Positions 18,389 to 27,639 are shown, counted from the first letter of the stretch. The stretch: DNA of 64,000 nt from Marisalimonas sp016777705 (GCF_047717795.1 NZ_CP159808.1:1550001-1614000), one strand, 5' to 3'. The notes: generated by a model not told the origin, from the sequence alone. Numbers and translations: made by a program.

Positions 18389-19144
18389 TTAGCGAAAAAC
18401 TCTTATTATTTTATTTTTATTTACGTAACCCTTAATTACCTTACCACTTCTTAAGTTTTTGACCTTAATTATATCCCCTAAATTCCCCGAATCTTCAGCT
18501 TCACCTGCAACAGCAACCGAAGCATTTCCCATTTGAGACACAATTGACAAAAAATCTCCTATATTTATCTCAAACCTTTCATATAAATGTCGAGGGTGCA
18601 ATAATTGATCCACTTTTAAATTTTTTTTCAATTTTCTCCCTACTAAATCTTCTTTGTTGTTAAAAAAAGATTTTTCAGATGGTTTTGATGTAATAATTAA
18701 ATCCAGATCTTCTATCTTTATTATATCATTTTTTTCTAAAGATCTTTTAAGTTTTACTGTATGAAAAGTTTTATTTTTTTTCAATTCTTTCCTAGATATC
18801 ATTTTAGTATTTCTATTTGTAGCTTTAGAAATTATCTTGTTCTTTTTAGTATCTTTGACAGGTTTGTTTACTTTAATCCTAACAAATAAGTTAAATCCAT
18901 TTTTTTCTAAACATTTTACGTTTAAAGTTTTGTAATTATTGTATGCTTTATTGATTTGAATATCACTTCCACAATCCTTAAAGACGATTGTTTTCGAAAA
19001 AAGTGGCTTACCTTCTATACCTTGTGTCAATAACCAAGTAGATATTTTTTCGGATACTTCTTTTCCTGTAATGGCTATAGTCTGTTTACTAATAGTTGAA
19101 ATAATTAATATAGTTAGCACATAGTAAAAGAGTTTTTTTATCAA
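18389..19144 (-). CDS. flgA: P-ring assembly chaperone FlgA
   Basis: FlgA is a periplasmic chaperone for FlgI. The 251 aa protein has a signal peptide (about residues 1-24) and a C-terminal SAF domain with KRSLEKNDIIKIEDLDLI (about 134-151), DLVGRKLKKNL and a final IIKVKNLRSGKVIKGYV. The start is a TTG, supported by an ideal GGAGG seven bases upstream that also overlaps the stop of the preceding LysM gene. The start of the mature N-terminal half is poorly conserved, as usual. It lies upstream of flgM. Confidence 0.88.
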   Translation of the reverse strand: MIKKLFYYVLTILIISTISKQTIAITGKEVSEKISTWLLTQGIEGKPLFSKTIVFKDCGSDIQINKAYNNYKTLNVKCLEKNGFNLFVRIKVNKPVKDTKKNKIISKATNRNTKMISRKELKKNKTFHTVKLKRSLEKNDIIKIEDLDLIITSKPSEKSFFNNKEDLVGRKLKKNLKVDQLLHPRHLYERFEINIGDFLSIVSQMGNASVAVAGEAEDSGNLGDIIKVKNLRSGKVIKGYVNKNKIIRVFR

Positions 19145-19147
19145 TGA

Positions 19148-19594
19148 TCATCCTCCAAAAAAGTAAATTTGTGATGAGTTAGGTGAGGTGTATTTTTGTT
19201 TGCTATCTATTTTTTTATTTTTCTTAATTATTAAATTTCTAATCTCATTGATACTTGGAAGATATAATTTTTTACCTGAATACAAATAATTTGGGTTATT
19301 TCTCACAAAAGCATTCTTATTAAAATGAACAATGGCTAGACTTAAAATATTATTATTAAAAGATTTTGTACCATAATAATTTAACATTATATCACTTAGA
19401 GTTTCATTTTTTAAAACAATATGTTTTGAGCTATGGTTCAAATCATTTAAAAAAACATTGTCAGTCTCAATTTGCTCTTTTGCTGAATGCCCCCTGTATT
19501 CTAAAACCACAAACGGTTCAGAAAAAGATAATGTTGGATATAAAAGCAACCAAATTATAAAAATAATTTTTAAAGCAGATAGTTTGTTTTTCAT
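19148..19594 (-). CDS. Secreted LysM-like protein in the flgT-flgA operon
   Basis: This 148 aa protein has a signal peptide (about residues 1-26) and a LysM/FimV-like segment: HIVLKNETLSDIMLNYYGT, followed by the NPNYLYSGKKLYLPS block (about residues 57-112), which matches the two-strand, two-helix LysM pattern. It probably binds peptidoglycan in the periplasm. It begins 4 nt after flgT and ends 3 nt before flgA, so it is in the flagellar operon and may help anchor or position the H/T-ring proteins. That role is inference. Confidence 0.7.
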   Translation of the reverse strand: MKNKLSALKIIFIIWLLLYPTLSFSEPFVVLEYRGHSAKEQIETDNVFLNDLNHSSKHIVLKNETLSDIMLNYYGTKSFNNNILSLAIVHFNKNAFVRNNPNYLYSGKKLYLPSINEIRNLIIKKNKKIDSKQKYTSPNSSQIYFFGG

Positions 19595-19598
19595 TGAA

Positions 19599-20750
19599 TT
19601 ACTCCGTGAACTCTACAATTAAATTATTAAGTGTGCTTATGTTTATATTATCATTTAAAGGTAATAGAATACTGTGATTTTCAAAAATTTTACTTGTATG
19701 CACTATTGCTGAACTATTGCTAAGCATTGAGTTTTTAATGTTAATACCTTTAATTAAACCCATTTGCTTGTGTTTAAGACCCTGTTTTGAACCTAAATCA
19801 ACACTTAATCCATCTTTTGTAACTTTCAACTTACCCTCTAGAGGTCTGCAATTAAATTCTTTTAAAAAACTATCAGCTACATCCATCAAGTGTTCATTGA
19901 CTTTTTTATCTACATTATCAATATCTAATGTCGATATATTTCTTATAAACTGAAAATTACTTTTGATTTTATATCTAATAGGTAAATCATAATTCTTAGT
20001 CGTTAATAACTTAAAATTCTCTCCTTTAAAAATTTTAAGTGAAATTTTTAATAAATAATTTGAGAAACTATTATCCTTATCATTTTCAGATAATTTAAAT
20101 TCTGTTACCATACTGTAGTTTCCAGACTGAATTAAAGGTAATCCATTAACTAATGCACTATAATCAAATGACGGATTAATATTTGATTTAAGAACTTTTT
20201 CGAGAGATTCATGTCTATGATTTATTGATACAACATTAGGTAATTCACCAATAATATCAAAAAATGTATTATACCATTTTGGTATTTTTCTAGAAAGTTT
20301 TGATGGTATGTTTGAATCATTTATATATGATCCTTTAAAGAAAGTTATATTGATAGGTTTTATGGTACAATTCTTAGATGATTTTTTTCCGCCTACAATG
20401 GCACTGATTTTAATGCTCAGGAACTCTTTATCTTGTCTTTCATTTAAAATTTTAAAATCAATTACTCTATTTGTCGCTCTTATAACTGATTGATCATTAA
20501 TAATAGTACTTGAATTTATAGCTGAAAAACCGTTTACATCTGCACCCCCTTTAAGAGCAGCAAGATAGAGAGCATCTTCTAGAGCCCTCTTTCTTGATAC
20601 CTCTATGTTACCGTCTATAACTACAGATCTTCCAGTTGCTTCAACTTGTTTAAAATTTTTATCTTCTTCAGCGGATAAAGAACTACTAATAAAACTTAAT
20701 AAAACAAGTACTACTAATTTATTGATTAATTTATTTTTCAGATTAAACAT
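19599..20750 (-). CDS. flgT: Flagellar H-ring/T-ring assembly protein FlgT
   Basis: FlgT is a periplasmic protein known best from Vibrio, where it builds the H-ring around the LP-rings and helps recruit the stator. The 383 aa length fits. After a signal peptide (about 1-27) comes an N-domain with VEATGRSVVIDGNIEVSRKR then ALEDALYLAALKGGADV (about residues 36-75), typical of FlgT-N. The C-terminal 80 residues contain KVTKDGLSVDLGSKQGLKHK and the GLIKGI strand, as in FlgT-C. It starts 15 nt after flgP. The middle domain is divergent. Confidence 0.8.
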   Translation of the reverse strand: MFNLKNKLINKLVVLVLLSFISSSLSAEEDKNFKQVEATGRSVVIDGNIEVSRKRALEDALYLAALKGGADVNGFSAINSSTIINDQSVIRATNRVIDFKILNERQDKEFLSIKISAIVGGKKSSKNCTIKPINITFFKGSYINDSNIPSKLSRKIPKWYNTFFDIIGELPNVVSINHRHESLEKVLKSNINPSFDYSALVNGLPLIQSGNYSMVTEFKLSENDKDNSFSNYLLKISLKIFKGENFKLLTTKNYDLPIRYKIKSNFQFIRNISTLDIDNVDKKVNEHLMDVADSFLKEFNCRPLEGKLKVTKDGLSVDLGSKQGLKHKQMGLIKGINIKNSMLSNSSAIVHTSKIFENHSILLPLNDNINISTLNNLIVEFTE

Positions 20751-20765
20751 TTGTATAATTTCAGA

Positions 20766-21287
20766 TTATGTTCTTCGAGCATTTCTTAACATCATTAACA
20801 TCATATCCTTGTCTATTTCTAAAACTGTTTCATATGTGTCAACTCCAGTAGGATTTATACGGACAGTTTTGGCTCCTCGGATAACACCTTTTACAACAGC
20901 TCTAAAAGTGTCATTTTGAACCATTAAATCAATAACTGTTGTATTTGAATCCACCTGAATACCATGTATTTGTTCAGCTAATTCTCTCATAGCTGCCATT
21001 CTAGCAGATCTTATTGCCATCAATCTTTTTTGTGCATCTGTTCTACCAGGTTGACTTGAAACAACGGCATAACCTATAGCAGATAAAGTAGGAATTTTTT
21101 CTACTGAACTATCAAAGACTTCTTTCAATGCCACTATTCCATCACTGTCTGATTCAATTTTATTCGCATTAAATCCGTTCATAGGTGAAAACTTAGAGCT
21201 TGCAACATTTTGCAAACATCCTGAACTTAATAACAATGAACATATAGTAAATGTAAGCGCTACATTTTTTTTTGATTTATTTAACAT
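20766..21287 (-). CDS. flgP: FlgP-like outer-membrane lipoprotein (LPP20 family)
   Basis: FlgP is an outer-membrane lipoprotein of Vibrio H-rings and Campylobacter basal disks. The 173 aa protein has a lipobox LLSSGC (Cys24), then an LPP20-like domain: LSAIGYAVVSSQPGRTDAQK, LMAIRSARMAAMRELAEQIH and a C-terminal TYETVLEIDKDMMLMML. It is the first gene of its operon, preceded by an AGGAG site and a sigma-54-type promoter, and is followed by flgT. The pairing makes a flagellar assignment more likely than a generic LPP20 lipoprotein. Confidence 0.82.
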   Translation of the reverse strand: MLNKSKKNVALTFTICSLLLSSGCLQNVASSKFSPMNGFNANKIESDSDGIVALKEVFDSSVEKIPTLSAIGYAVVSSQPGRTDAQKRLMAIRSARMAAMRELAEQIHGIQVDSNTTVIDLMVQNDTFRAVVKGVIRGAKTVRINPTGVDTYETVLEIDKDMMLMMLRNARRT

Positions 21288-21328
21288 TTTGAAAACTCCT
21301 GAAGGATAAATTAATTCTGAGAATGGAA

Positions 21329-21344
21329 TGCAGATAACATGCCA
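21329..21344 (-). promoter_or_regulatory. Sigma-54-type promoter upstream of flgP
   Basis: The minus strand reads TGGCATGTTATCTGCA, a -24/-12 element. The predicted leader to the flgP ATG is about 31 nt. It sits back to back with the flhA promoter in the same 237-nt intergenic region. Confidence 0.72.
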
Positions 21345-21416
21345 ATGTTAAAAACGTCCTCATATTTAATCGAAATAAACAAAAACTCTATTTTAAATAT
21401 TAATATATTGTATTTC

Positions 21417-21432
21417 TGGCATCGTTCTTGCT
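21417..21432 (+). promoter_or_regulatory. Sigma-54-type promoter upstream of flhA
   Basis: The plus strand reads TGGCATCGTTCTTGCT. The predicted start is about 80 nt before the flhA ATG. It likely drives flhA-flhF-flhG-fliA, placing FliA downstream of RpoN in the hierarchy. Confidence 0.72.
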
Positions 21433-21524
21433 TCTTATCAAACACAAGGTTTTTATAACATTCACGAAATTAACTAACTGATTTTATTGAATATTATAAT
21501 TAATAAAAGTTTTGAGGAGACGTC

Positions 21525-23642
21525 ATGAATTTGACAAGCACATTAGGCGGACAATTTTTTATATTAGAAAAATTAAAACCATTTGGTTTACCATTAGCAA
21601 TTTTAATGCTTATGGTAATGATGGTAATACCATTACCTGCCTTCTTATTAGATGTTTTCTTTACAACAAATATTCTACTGTCTTTACTAATATTAATGGT
21701 ATCACTTCATACCTTTAGACCATTAGATTTTTCAAGTTTTCCTACTGTTCTTCTATTTGCAACAATATTAAGGCTTGGCCTTAATGTTGCTTCAACTAGA
21801 ATTGTTCTAAGTTCAGGACATACTGGATCAGACGCTGCAGGTAAAGTAATAGAGGCTTTTGGTGAGTTCGTTATAGCAGGAAATTATGTAGTAGGTATTT
21901 TTGTTTTTGCAATATTAATTATTATCAACTTAGTTGTTATTACTAAAGGAGCTGGTCGTGTTTCAGAAGTTTCAGCTAGGTTTACGCTTGATGCAATGCC
22001 TGGCAAGCAAATGGCTATCGACGCAGATCTTAATGCAGGTCTATTAACAAGCGAAGAAGCTAAACAACGTAGAGATGACATAGCTAAGGAAGCAGATTTT
22101 TATGGATCAATGGATGGTGCGTCAAAATTTGTAAAGGGAGATGCTATTGCAGGTATTTTAATACTCTTAATTAATATTATTGGAGGATTAATTATTGGAA
22201 TCGCACAGCACAATTTACCTGTATCAACAGCTGCTGAAAATTATATTATTCTATCTGTTGGAGATGGTTTAGTGGCCCAAATTCCTTCATTATTGCTTGC
22301 TATTGCTACAGCCATAATAGTTACAAGAGTTTCAACAAGTCAAGATCTATCAAAGCAAATTGGTACACAAATAGGTATTAAACAAGCTTGGTTGCCAAGT
22401 GCAGGTGTTTTATTTCTTCTTGGTATAATTCCTGGGATGCCAAATTTGTTATTCTTAACGGCATCAGCTTTAACTTTTTTTATTTGGTGGACTATCAAAA
22501 AACAGGGGGAATCTTCTGGAGAGATAAATGATAAAAGTGTTAAAGAAAATGATGAAGATAAGTTAGATAATACAGACGATGATAATGCTTTGTCTTTATC
22601 TGAAATAGCTGATAATTCTGCAATTTCAATGCAGTTAGGATATGGACTTATTCAACTTGTTGATGATGAAAATGACGGGCCATTAATAGCAAGGATTACT
22701 GGGGTAAGAAAACAAATTTCAAAAGATTTAGGTTTTATAATTCCTCAGGTAAGAATAAGAGACGATTTATCCCTAGAGGCAAACCATTATAGGATACGGA
22801 TTGGACAAGAAATTGTAGCTGAGGATAAAATTTTCCCTCAATTATTACTAGCCATCCCAGGTGATTCCGCACAAACAAAAATTGAAGGAACAGACGTCAA
22901 AGATCCAAGTTTTAATATGGATGCCACATGGATTGAACCTCATCAGCAAGCTAGAGCAGAAAATTTAGGTTATATGGTTGTTGAACCAGAAGCAGTAATT
23001 GCAACTCATTTAAATCAAATTTTATCCAAACAAGCTGCTGATTTACTTGGTCAAGATGATGTCCAGGCTTTATTAGATAATTTGTCAAAGACTTCACCAC
23101 AGTTAGTGTCATCAACTGTACCTAAATTAGTTCCCTTAAATATTCTTACATCTATACTTAAATTATTGTTAATTGAAAATATGCCTATTAGTGATCTAAA
23201 AAGGATATTAGAAGTATTAGCAAGTCTTAATGTTAAAACCATGTCCCCAATTGAATTAGCTGAAGCTATAAGACCAACAGTTTCTAGCTTATTAATTCAA
23301 CAAATAGCTCCATTAAATAATGCACTTCCAATAATAACATTTTCAGCAGAGTTAGAACAAATGATCGTGAATATTGCCAAGCAAACAGGTGCAAATGGAT
23401 TAATTCTTGAAGGAAGCTTAATACAAAAAATAGTCTCTGGCATTAATAGTGTCATGGAAAAAATGCAAACTGAAAATAGGAAAGCTGTTATGATTACGGC
23501 ACCTGTGATAAGACGCGATTTATCACAAATGCTAAGGCAACATATACCTACATTAGATATCCTTTCATTCACTGAACTACCTGATAATAAAAAAATAGAA
23601 GTAGTGGCAAATATTGGATCAGATGAAGAAAGTAATAGTTAA
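21525..23642 (+). CDS. flhA: Flagellar type III export gate protein FlhA
   Basis: FlhA is the ion-conducting core of the export gate. The 705 aa length is typical. About eight membrane helices cover residues 20-310; the FHIPEP signature region is clear at about 145-215 (GAGRVSEVSARFTLDAMPGK then AIDADLNAGLLTSEEAKQRR). A linker rich in Asp and Lys (about 325-355) leads to the cytoplasmic nonamer-forming domain, including PEAVIATHLNQILSKQAADL. GAGGAG precedes the ATG. It opens the flhA-flhF-flhG-fliA operon. Confidence 0.96.
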   Translation: MNLTSTLGGQFFILEKLKPFGLPLAILMLMVMMVIPLPAFLLDVFFTTNILLSLLILMVSLHTFRPLDFSSFPTVLLFATILRLGLNVASTRIVLSSGHTGSDAAGKVIEAFGEFVIAGNYVVGIFVFAILIIINLVVITKGAGRVSEVSARFTLDAMPGKQMAIDADLNAGLLTSEEAKQRRDDIAKEADFYGSMDGASKFVKGDAIAGILILLINIIGGLIIGIAQHNLPVSTAAENYIILSVGDGLVAQIPSLLLAIATAIIVTRVSTSQDLSKQIGTQIGIKQAWLPSAGVLFLLGIIPGMPNLLFLTASALTFFIWWTIKKQGESSGEINDKSVKENDEDKLDNTDDDNALSLSEIADNSAISMQLGYGLIQLVDDENDGPLIARITGVRKQISKDLGFIIPQVRIRDDLSLEANHYRIRIGQEIVAEDKIFPQLLLAIPGDSAQTKIEGTDVKDPSFNMDATWIEPHQQARAENLGYMVVEPEAVIATHLNQILSKQAADLLGQDDVQALLDNLSKTSPQLVSSTVPKLVPLNILTSILKLLLIENMPISDLKRILEVLASLNVKTMSPIELAEAIRPTVSSLLIQQIAPLNNALPIITFSAELEQMIVNIAKQTGANGLILEGSLIQKIVSGINSVMEKMQTENRKAVMITAPVIRRDLSQMLRQHIPTLDILSFTELPDNKKIEVVANIGSDEESNS

Positions 23643-23672
23643 ACTTTAGAAATAAAAGAGTAGGAGACCAAA

Positions 23673-24848
23673 ATGACACAACATAGAGTAATTGCAGAAG
23701 ATAGCTTGTCGGCTATGGATCAAATTTCAAAGATTCTTGGTAAGGATGCTGTTATATTAGAAACTAATAAAGTTAACGGAAAGATTGAAATTTTAGGTTC
23801 TAATAATATTCAAGATATAGCTTCGTCAAATGCAAAAAAAAGAAAAAAAGAAAAATCAGGTTTTAGTCATTTATTTTCGAATCACAAATTAGAAGAAGGT
23901 ACACAAGTTAGAAAATTAGACTCCATTGTTAATGAAAAAAAAGAGGAAAAATCTTTTAATAATATAGATCAAACCAATTCAAATATTGACATTGTAAATA
24001 ATAAAACTTTAATTGATTTTACAAAAAAAATGGAGAATTTACTTGAAAATATGATTATCACAGACATTAGTGATAATGAATTATGTAACAATCAATCGTT
24101 CAGAATAGAGCTTCTAAAAAAAGGTTTTTCTAAAAAAATAATTTCTGAATTTAAAGAAAAAATTATGACTAGTGAAAATATTGACCCTGAGTTAATTTTT
24201 TTCCATTGTTTGGCAAATAAGTTAGTTTCTCCATGTGAAGATAAAATTTTAGGAGCAGATATTATTTTTATAAATGGACCAAGTGGTTCAGGAAAAACCA
24301 CGCTTTGTTCAAAAATTGCTTCATATATTTTAGATAATAAATTCAGTGGTAACGAAAGACATAAATTATCCATTGTTAATTTTGCACCCATATCAACTAA
24401 TCACTCTGAACTTCTCAATTTTGGAAGACTATTAAATTTAAATGTTAATAATATTTCAAATCTAGAAGATCTTAATGCTTTTATTGATGCTAATAAGGAA
24501 AATAACAAAGTGATTGTTGACGTTTCCCAAGAAAACAAGCATACATCCGGCTATATCCAATATCTTGAAAAATTATCATTAAATAAAAAATTTATAAATA
24601 TTTTAACTCTTCAAGCTAGTTCAAATAAGAGTATGATAAATTCAACAATGAACTTTTATAAAAATACTTTTCCTACAATAGCTCTAACTAAACTTGATGA
24701 ATCACACATATGTGCTGAAGAACTGTCAATTTTAGGAGAGCTAAACTGTAAAGTCGGTATATTATCAGGATCACGATCAGTTATTGGATCCTTAGCTTTT
24801 GCTAAAAAAGAAGTTTTGGCACAATATATGAATAACTTATCTTTATAA
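23673..24848 (+). CDS. flhF: FlhF-like SRP-type GTPase with altered G2/G3 motifs
   Basis: FlhF places the flagellum at the pole. The 391 aa protein has an acidic and basic N-terminal region (about 1-115), an N-domain and a G-domain. The P-loop GPSGSGKTT (residues 202-210) and the G4 motif TKLDE (near 339) are intact. However, the DTYRxGAxEQL motif expected near residue 237 reads FAPISTNHSELL, and the DTAG motif expected near 283 reads DVSQ. GTP hydrolysis may be impaired. Its place between flhA and flhG supports the assignment. GGAG precedes the ATG. Confidence 0.85.
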   Translation: MTQHRVIAEDSLSAMDQISKILGKDAVILETNKVNGKIEILGSNNIQDIASSNAKKRKKEKSGFSHLFSNHKLEEGTQVRKLDSIVNEKKEEKSFNNIDQTNSNIDIVNNKTLIDFTKKMENLLENMIITDISDNELCNNQSFRIELLKKGFSKKIISEFKEKIMTSENIDPELIFFHCLANKLVSPCEDKILGADIIFINGPSGSGKTTLCSKIASYILDNKFSGNERHKLSIVNFAPISTNHSELLNFGRLLNLNVNNISNLEDLNAFIDANKENNKVIVDVSQENKHTSGYIQYLEKLSLNKKFINILTLQASSNKSMINSTMNFYKNTFPTIALTKLDESHICAEELSILGELNCKVGILSGSRSVIGSLAFAKKEVLAQYMNNLSL

Positions 24849-24869
24849 TATAGTTTGATAGGATCAATT

Positions 24870-25643
24870 ATGACTACAACAATCGCAATTGCCTCAGGTA
24901 AAGGTGGAGTAGGTAAAACCACAATATCTGTAAATCTTTCTTTGAGCCTCGCATTACAAAATAAAGAAACACTATTATTAGATGCTGATTTAGGTATGGC
25001 TAATTCTCATATACTTTTAGGTATTAATCCAAAATTTACTTTAGATGATTTTGTAACAGGAAAGTCCTCCATTGATGATGTAATTACAATTACAAAAGAT
25101 AAATTAAAATTTATTTCTGGTGGTAGTGCTATAAATAATCTTTTGAACTTAAGTGATCTTGAGAGACATAAAATTATTCAAAGTTTTAACAACATTAAAA
25201 AACGTCCTGAATATATGCTTATTGATGTTGGAGCAGGTGCGGAAGCCTCCTCAATGTCTTTTATGGCGTCATCTGATAAAATTATAATTGTTTTAACTGG
25301 AGAGCCTACAAGTTTTATAGACGCTTACAGCCTTATTAAAGCTGCGTTTTTAGATTATAAAATAAATAACTTTGGAATAGTATTAAATATGACTGTTTCA
25401 GCAATGCAAGCTAAATTAAACTTCAATAAATTTCAATCGATTACACAAAAGTTTTTAGATGTTAATTTGAAATATTTAGGGCACGTTAATTCTTCTCAAA
25501 AAATTAGAAATTCTATTATCTCTAGAACACCATTAATGTCAAAAAATAACAAAAACTCTGATACACAATATTTTGACAATATATCTCAAGCATTATCGTT
25601 ATTAGACAGTAATAATACTGGTTCTATTAAGTTTTTTGATTAA
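24870..25643 (+). CDS. flhG: Flagellar number regulator FlhG (MinD-like ATPase)
   Basis: FlhG limits flagellar number and antagonises FlhF. The protein (257 aa from the chosen ATG) begins with a deviant Walker A, GKGGVGKTTISVN, followed by LLLDADLGMANSHILLGI (about 35-52), typical of FlhG, and a Walker B region near IDVGAGAEASSMSF. I prefer the ATG at 24870, which follows GATAGGATC, over an in-frame TTG at 24855. It begins 21 nt after flhF. Confidence 0.9.
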   Translation: MTTTIAIASGKGGVGKTTISVNLSLSLALQNKETLLLDADLGMANSHILLGINPKFTLDDFVTGKSSIDDVITITKDKLKFISGGSAINNLLNLSDLERHKIIQSFNNIKKRPEYMLIDVGAGAEASSMSFMASSDKIIIVLTGEPTSFIDAYSLIKAAFLDYKINNFGIVLNMTVSAMQAKLNFNKFQSITQKFLDVNLKYLGHVNSSQKIRNSIISRTPLMSKNNKNSDTQYFDNISQALSLLDSNNTGSIKFFD

Positions 25644-25669
25644 TAAAATTTTTATTAAAAGGTATTGAA

Positions 25670-26374
25670 ATGAATATTTATTCTAAAATAGCAAAAACCG
25701 ATATTAATCAACTAATTCAGAATCATACAAACTTAGTTAAAAAAATTTCATGGCATCTTCATGGAAGGGTTAATTCGGTAGTAGATATTGAAGATATTAT
25801 TCAACTCGGTATGGTTGGCCTAATAAATGCAGCTCAAAATTATGTACCCCAATCCGATGCATCATTTTCTTCATATGCTAGCATAAGAATCAAAGGAGAA
25901 ATTTTGGACTATCTAAGAAAGAGTTCAAACCTAGATCGTACTACTATAAATGTCAAAAAAAATGCAGAAAAAGCAATACATACTCTAAAAAATAAATTAG
26001 GTCGCGAACCATTTAATCATGAAATTGCAACCGAACTTGGTATATCAAATGAAAAATATTTTGAATGGTCTAATGCTTTTGAAGCTAGCGTAACAAAAAG
26101 TTTAGATGAATCATATGACGATTATTCCAGTTGGTTTGTCACAAAAGACATGAACCCCGAAGAACAAATAAATGATACACAATTGAGGGAAATACTGAAA
26201 ACCACATTAGGAAAGCTTGAAGGTAAAGAAGCACTAGTAATACAACTATATTTTGTTGAAGAACTAAATATATATGAAATAGCAGAAGTTATGGATGTAT
26301 CTACAGGAAGAGTTTCACAAATTAAAACATCTGCAATTAAAAAAATTAGAGAAACCCTACAAAAAGAAATCTAA
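25670..26374 (+). CDS. fliA: Flagellar sigma-28 factor FliA
   Basis: FliA directs RNA polymerase to late flagellar promoters (flagellin, chemotaxis). The 234 aa protein shows sigma region 2 (DIEDIIQLGMVGLINAAQNY and SYASIRIKGEILDYLRKSS), region 3 (LGREPFNHEIATELGIS) and region 4 (LNIYEIAEVMDVSTGRVSQI). All regions are intact. It is translationally close to flhG and shares its operon; its inhibitor FlgM is encoded at 18 kb. Confidence 0.94.
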   Translation: MNIYSKIAKTDINQLIQNHTNLVKKISWHLHGRVNSVVDIEDIIQLGMVGLINAAQNYVPQSDASFSSYASIRIKGEILDYLRKSSNLDRTTINVKKNAEKAIHTLKNKLGREPFNHEIATELGISNEKYFEWSNAFEASVTKSLDESYDDYSSWFVTKDMNPEEQINDTQLREILKTTLGKLEGKEALVIQLYFVEELNIYEIAEVMDVSTGRVSQIKTSAIKKIRETLQKEI

Positions 26375-26380
26375 TTCATA

Positions 26381-26761
26381 ATGCAAAAACTTGAAATGTT
26401 AATTAAAACTGTAGACTCACACTATGACAGCTTACATGAAATTCATTGCTACTATTTAACATGCAGTCTATTGAACATTGCCAGAGGCACTTGTAATTTA
26501 ATGATAGTTAATGAAACAAGTCATTTCACAAATAAAATTACTATTCAACTTGAAAGAGCAGTAATGTCTGGTTCAATTAAAGTAAAAGATAGTTTTTTTA
26601 AAAATTTTCAATTTCAATTTTCTAATAAAAACGAACGACCAGCAAGGTTAGAGTTAGTCATAAAAGATAAGCTAAATATTAATAAAAATGGGATATTATT
26701 TTTAGATAAAGAGCTTACTTCTGAAATATTAGAATACAAATTTTACATGCCACTTTTGTGA
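26381..26761 (+). CDS. Uncharacterised 126 aa protein after fliA
   Basis: I do not recognise this protein. It starts 6 nt after fliA on the same strand, so it is in the flhA operon. It is cytosolic by appearance, with no signal or membrane segment. The N-terminal half is helical with three cysteines (Cys23, Cys29, Cys37) around HCYYLTCSLLNIARGTC, and the C-terminal half alternates beta-like strands (RLELVIKDKLNINKNG). A regulator or chaperone of the flagellum is possible from context only. Confidence 0.75.
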   Translation: MQKLEMLIKTVDSHYDSLHEIHCYYLTCSLLNIARGTCNLMIVNETSHFTNKITIQLERAVMSGSIKVKDSFFKNFQFQFSNKNERPARLELVIKDKLNINKNGILFLDKELTSEILEYKFYMPLL

Positions 26762-26805
26762 AGTATATGATATAAATAGTCTAGTTAGAAAAATTAGCTA
26801 CAAAT

Positions 26806-27612
26806 TTAACCATCAATTAATCTTTTAGTCATATCAACTTCAGTCTGCAGAAGCCTTGACACACCTGAAAAGGCTTGTTGTGTTTTTAACATAGTAACCA
26901 TTTCACTAGTTATATCGACATTAGCTCTTTCTATGTGCCCTGCTTCAATTTTTCCAAATTGATTGTCCATAGCAACACCATACGCAGCTGGTCCAGATTT
27001 AGTATTTTGCTGATAACGGTTATTACCTACAGGATTTAAACCTGGTTCGTTAGTAAATGCGGCAAGACCAAAACTACCTACCACTACTTCATCATCTAAA
27101 CCATATGTAGCTGTGATCTTTCCTTTTGAATTTACATTAACATTAGTGATAATAGAAACAGTATTGTCTAAATTGGTTTTTGTTGTAGGTATTACTAAAT
27201 TTACTAAACCGCCAATCGTTTGATCCCCATTATAGCCCATAACTTTTAAACCGTCATTTGTTACAACTTGCCCATCAGCTGTTATATTAAATGAACCATC
27301 TCTGGTAAAGAAAGGTGTTTCAATTTGGTTGCCTTGAACAACTGTAAAGAAACCTTGACCAGTAACTGCTAAATCTAGAGCACCTCCTGTTGCCTGAAGA
27401 GCCCCTTGGCTCATTTGAATTCGAGGATCACTTATATTTACTCCTTGACCAGAAAATGCATCTGGATCTGAGGCATGATTAGCAGAATAAATATGTTCAA
27501 AATTAGTTGAACTTTTTTTGAAACCTGTACTGTTCGCGTTTGCAATATTATTTGATACAATGCCCATCTCTTTTGAATTAGCATTCAAAGCACTTTTTAA
27601 AATTGATAACAT
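26806..27612 (-). CDS. Short extra hook/rod-family protein (FlgE/FlgG-like paralogue)
   Basis: This 268 aa protein has both D0 ends of the rod/hook family: MGIVSNNIANANSTGFKKS near the start and ANVDITSEMVTMLKTQQAFS near the end, plus the core DLAVTGQGFFTVVQGNQIE. The window already contains complete flgE, flgF and flgG, so this is an additional paralogue. It is encoded away from the main operon, under its own sigma-54-type promoter. I chose the ATG at 27612, which follows CAGGAG; the TTG upstream would place that site inside the gene. It may be a FlgF-type rod protein or a short hook subunit. Confidence 0.85.
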   Translation of the reverse strand: MLSILKSALNANSKEMGIVSNNIANANSTGFKKSSTNFEHIYSANHASDPDAFSGQGVNISDPRIQMSQGALQATGGALDLAVTGQGFFTVVQGNQIETPFFTRDGSFNITADGQVVTNDGLKVMGYNGDQTIGGLVNLVIPTTKTNLDNTVSIITNVNVNSKGKITATYGLDDEVVVGSFGLAAFTNEPGLNPVGNNRYQQNTKSGPAAYGVAMDNQFGKIEAGHIERANVDITSEMVTMLKTQQAFSGVSRLLQTEVDMTKRLIDG

Positions 27613-27639
27613 TTGTGATCTCCTGTAATACAATTATTG

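Noticed and set aside
26770..26800. Possible hairpin between the gene after fliA and the extra hook gene
   Set aside because: The TAGTTAG/TTAGCTA arms do not pair well and no T run follows.
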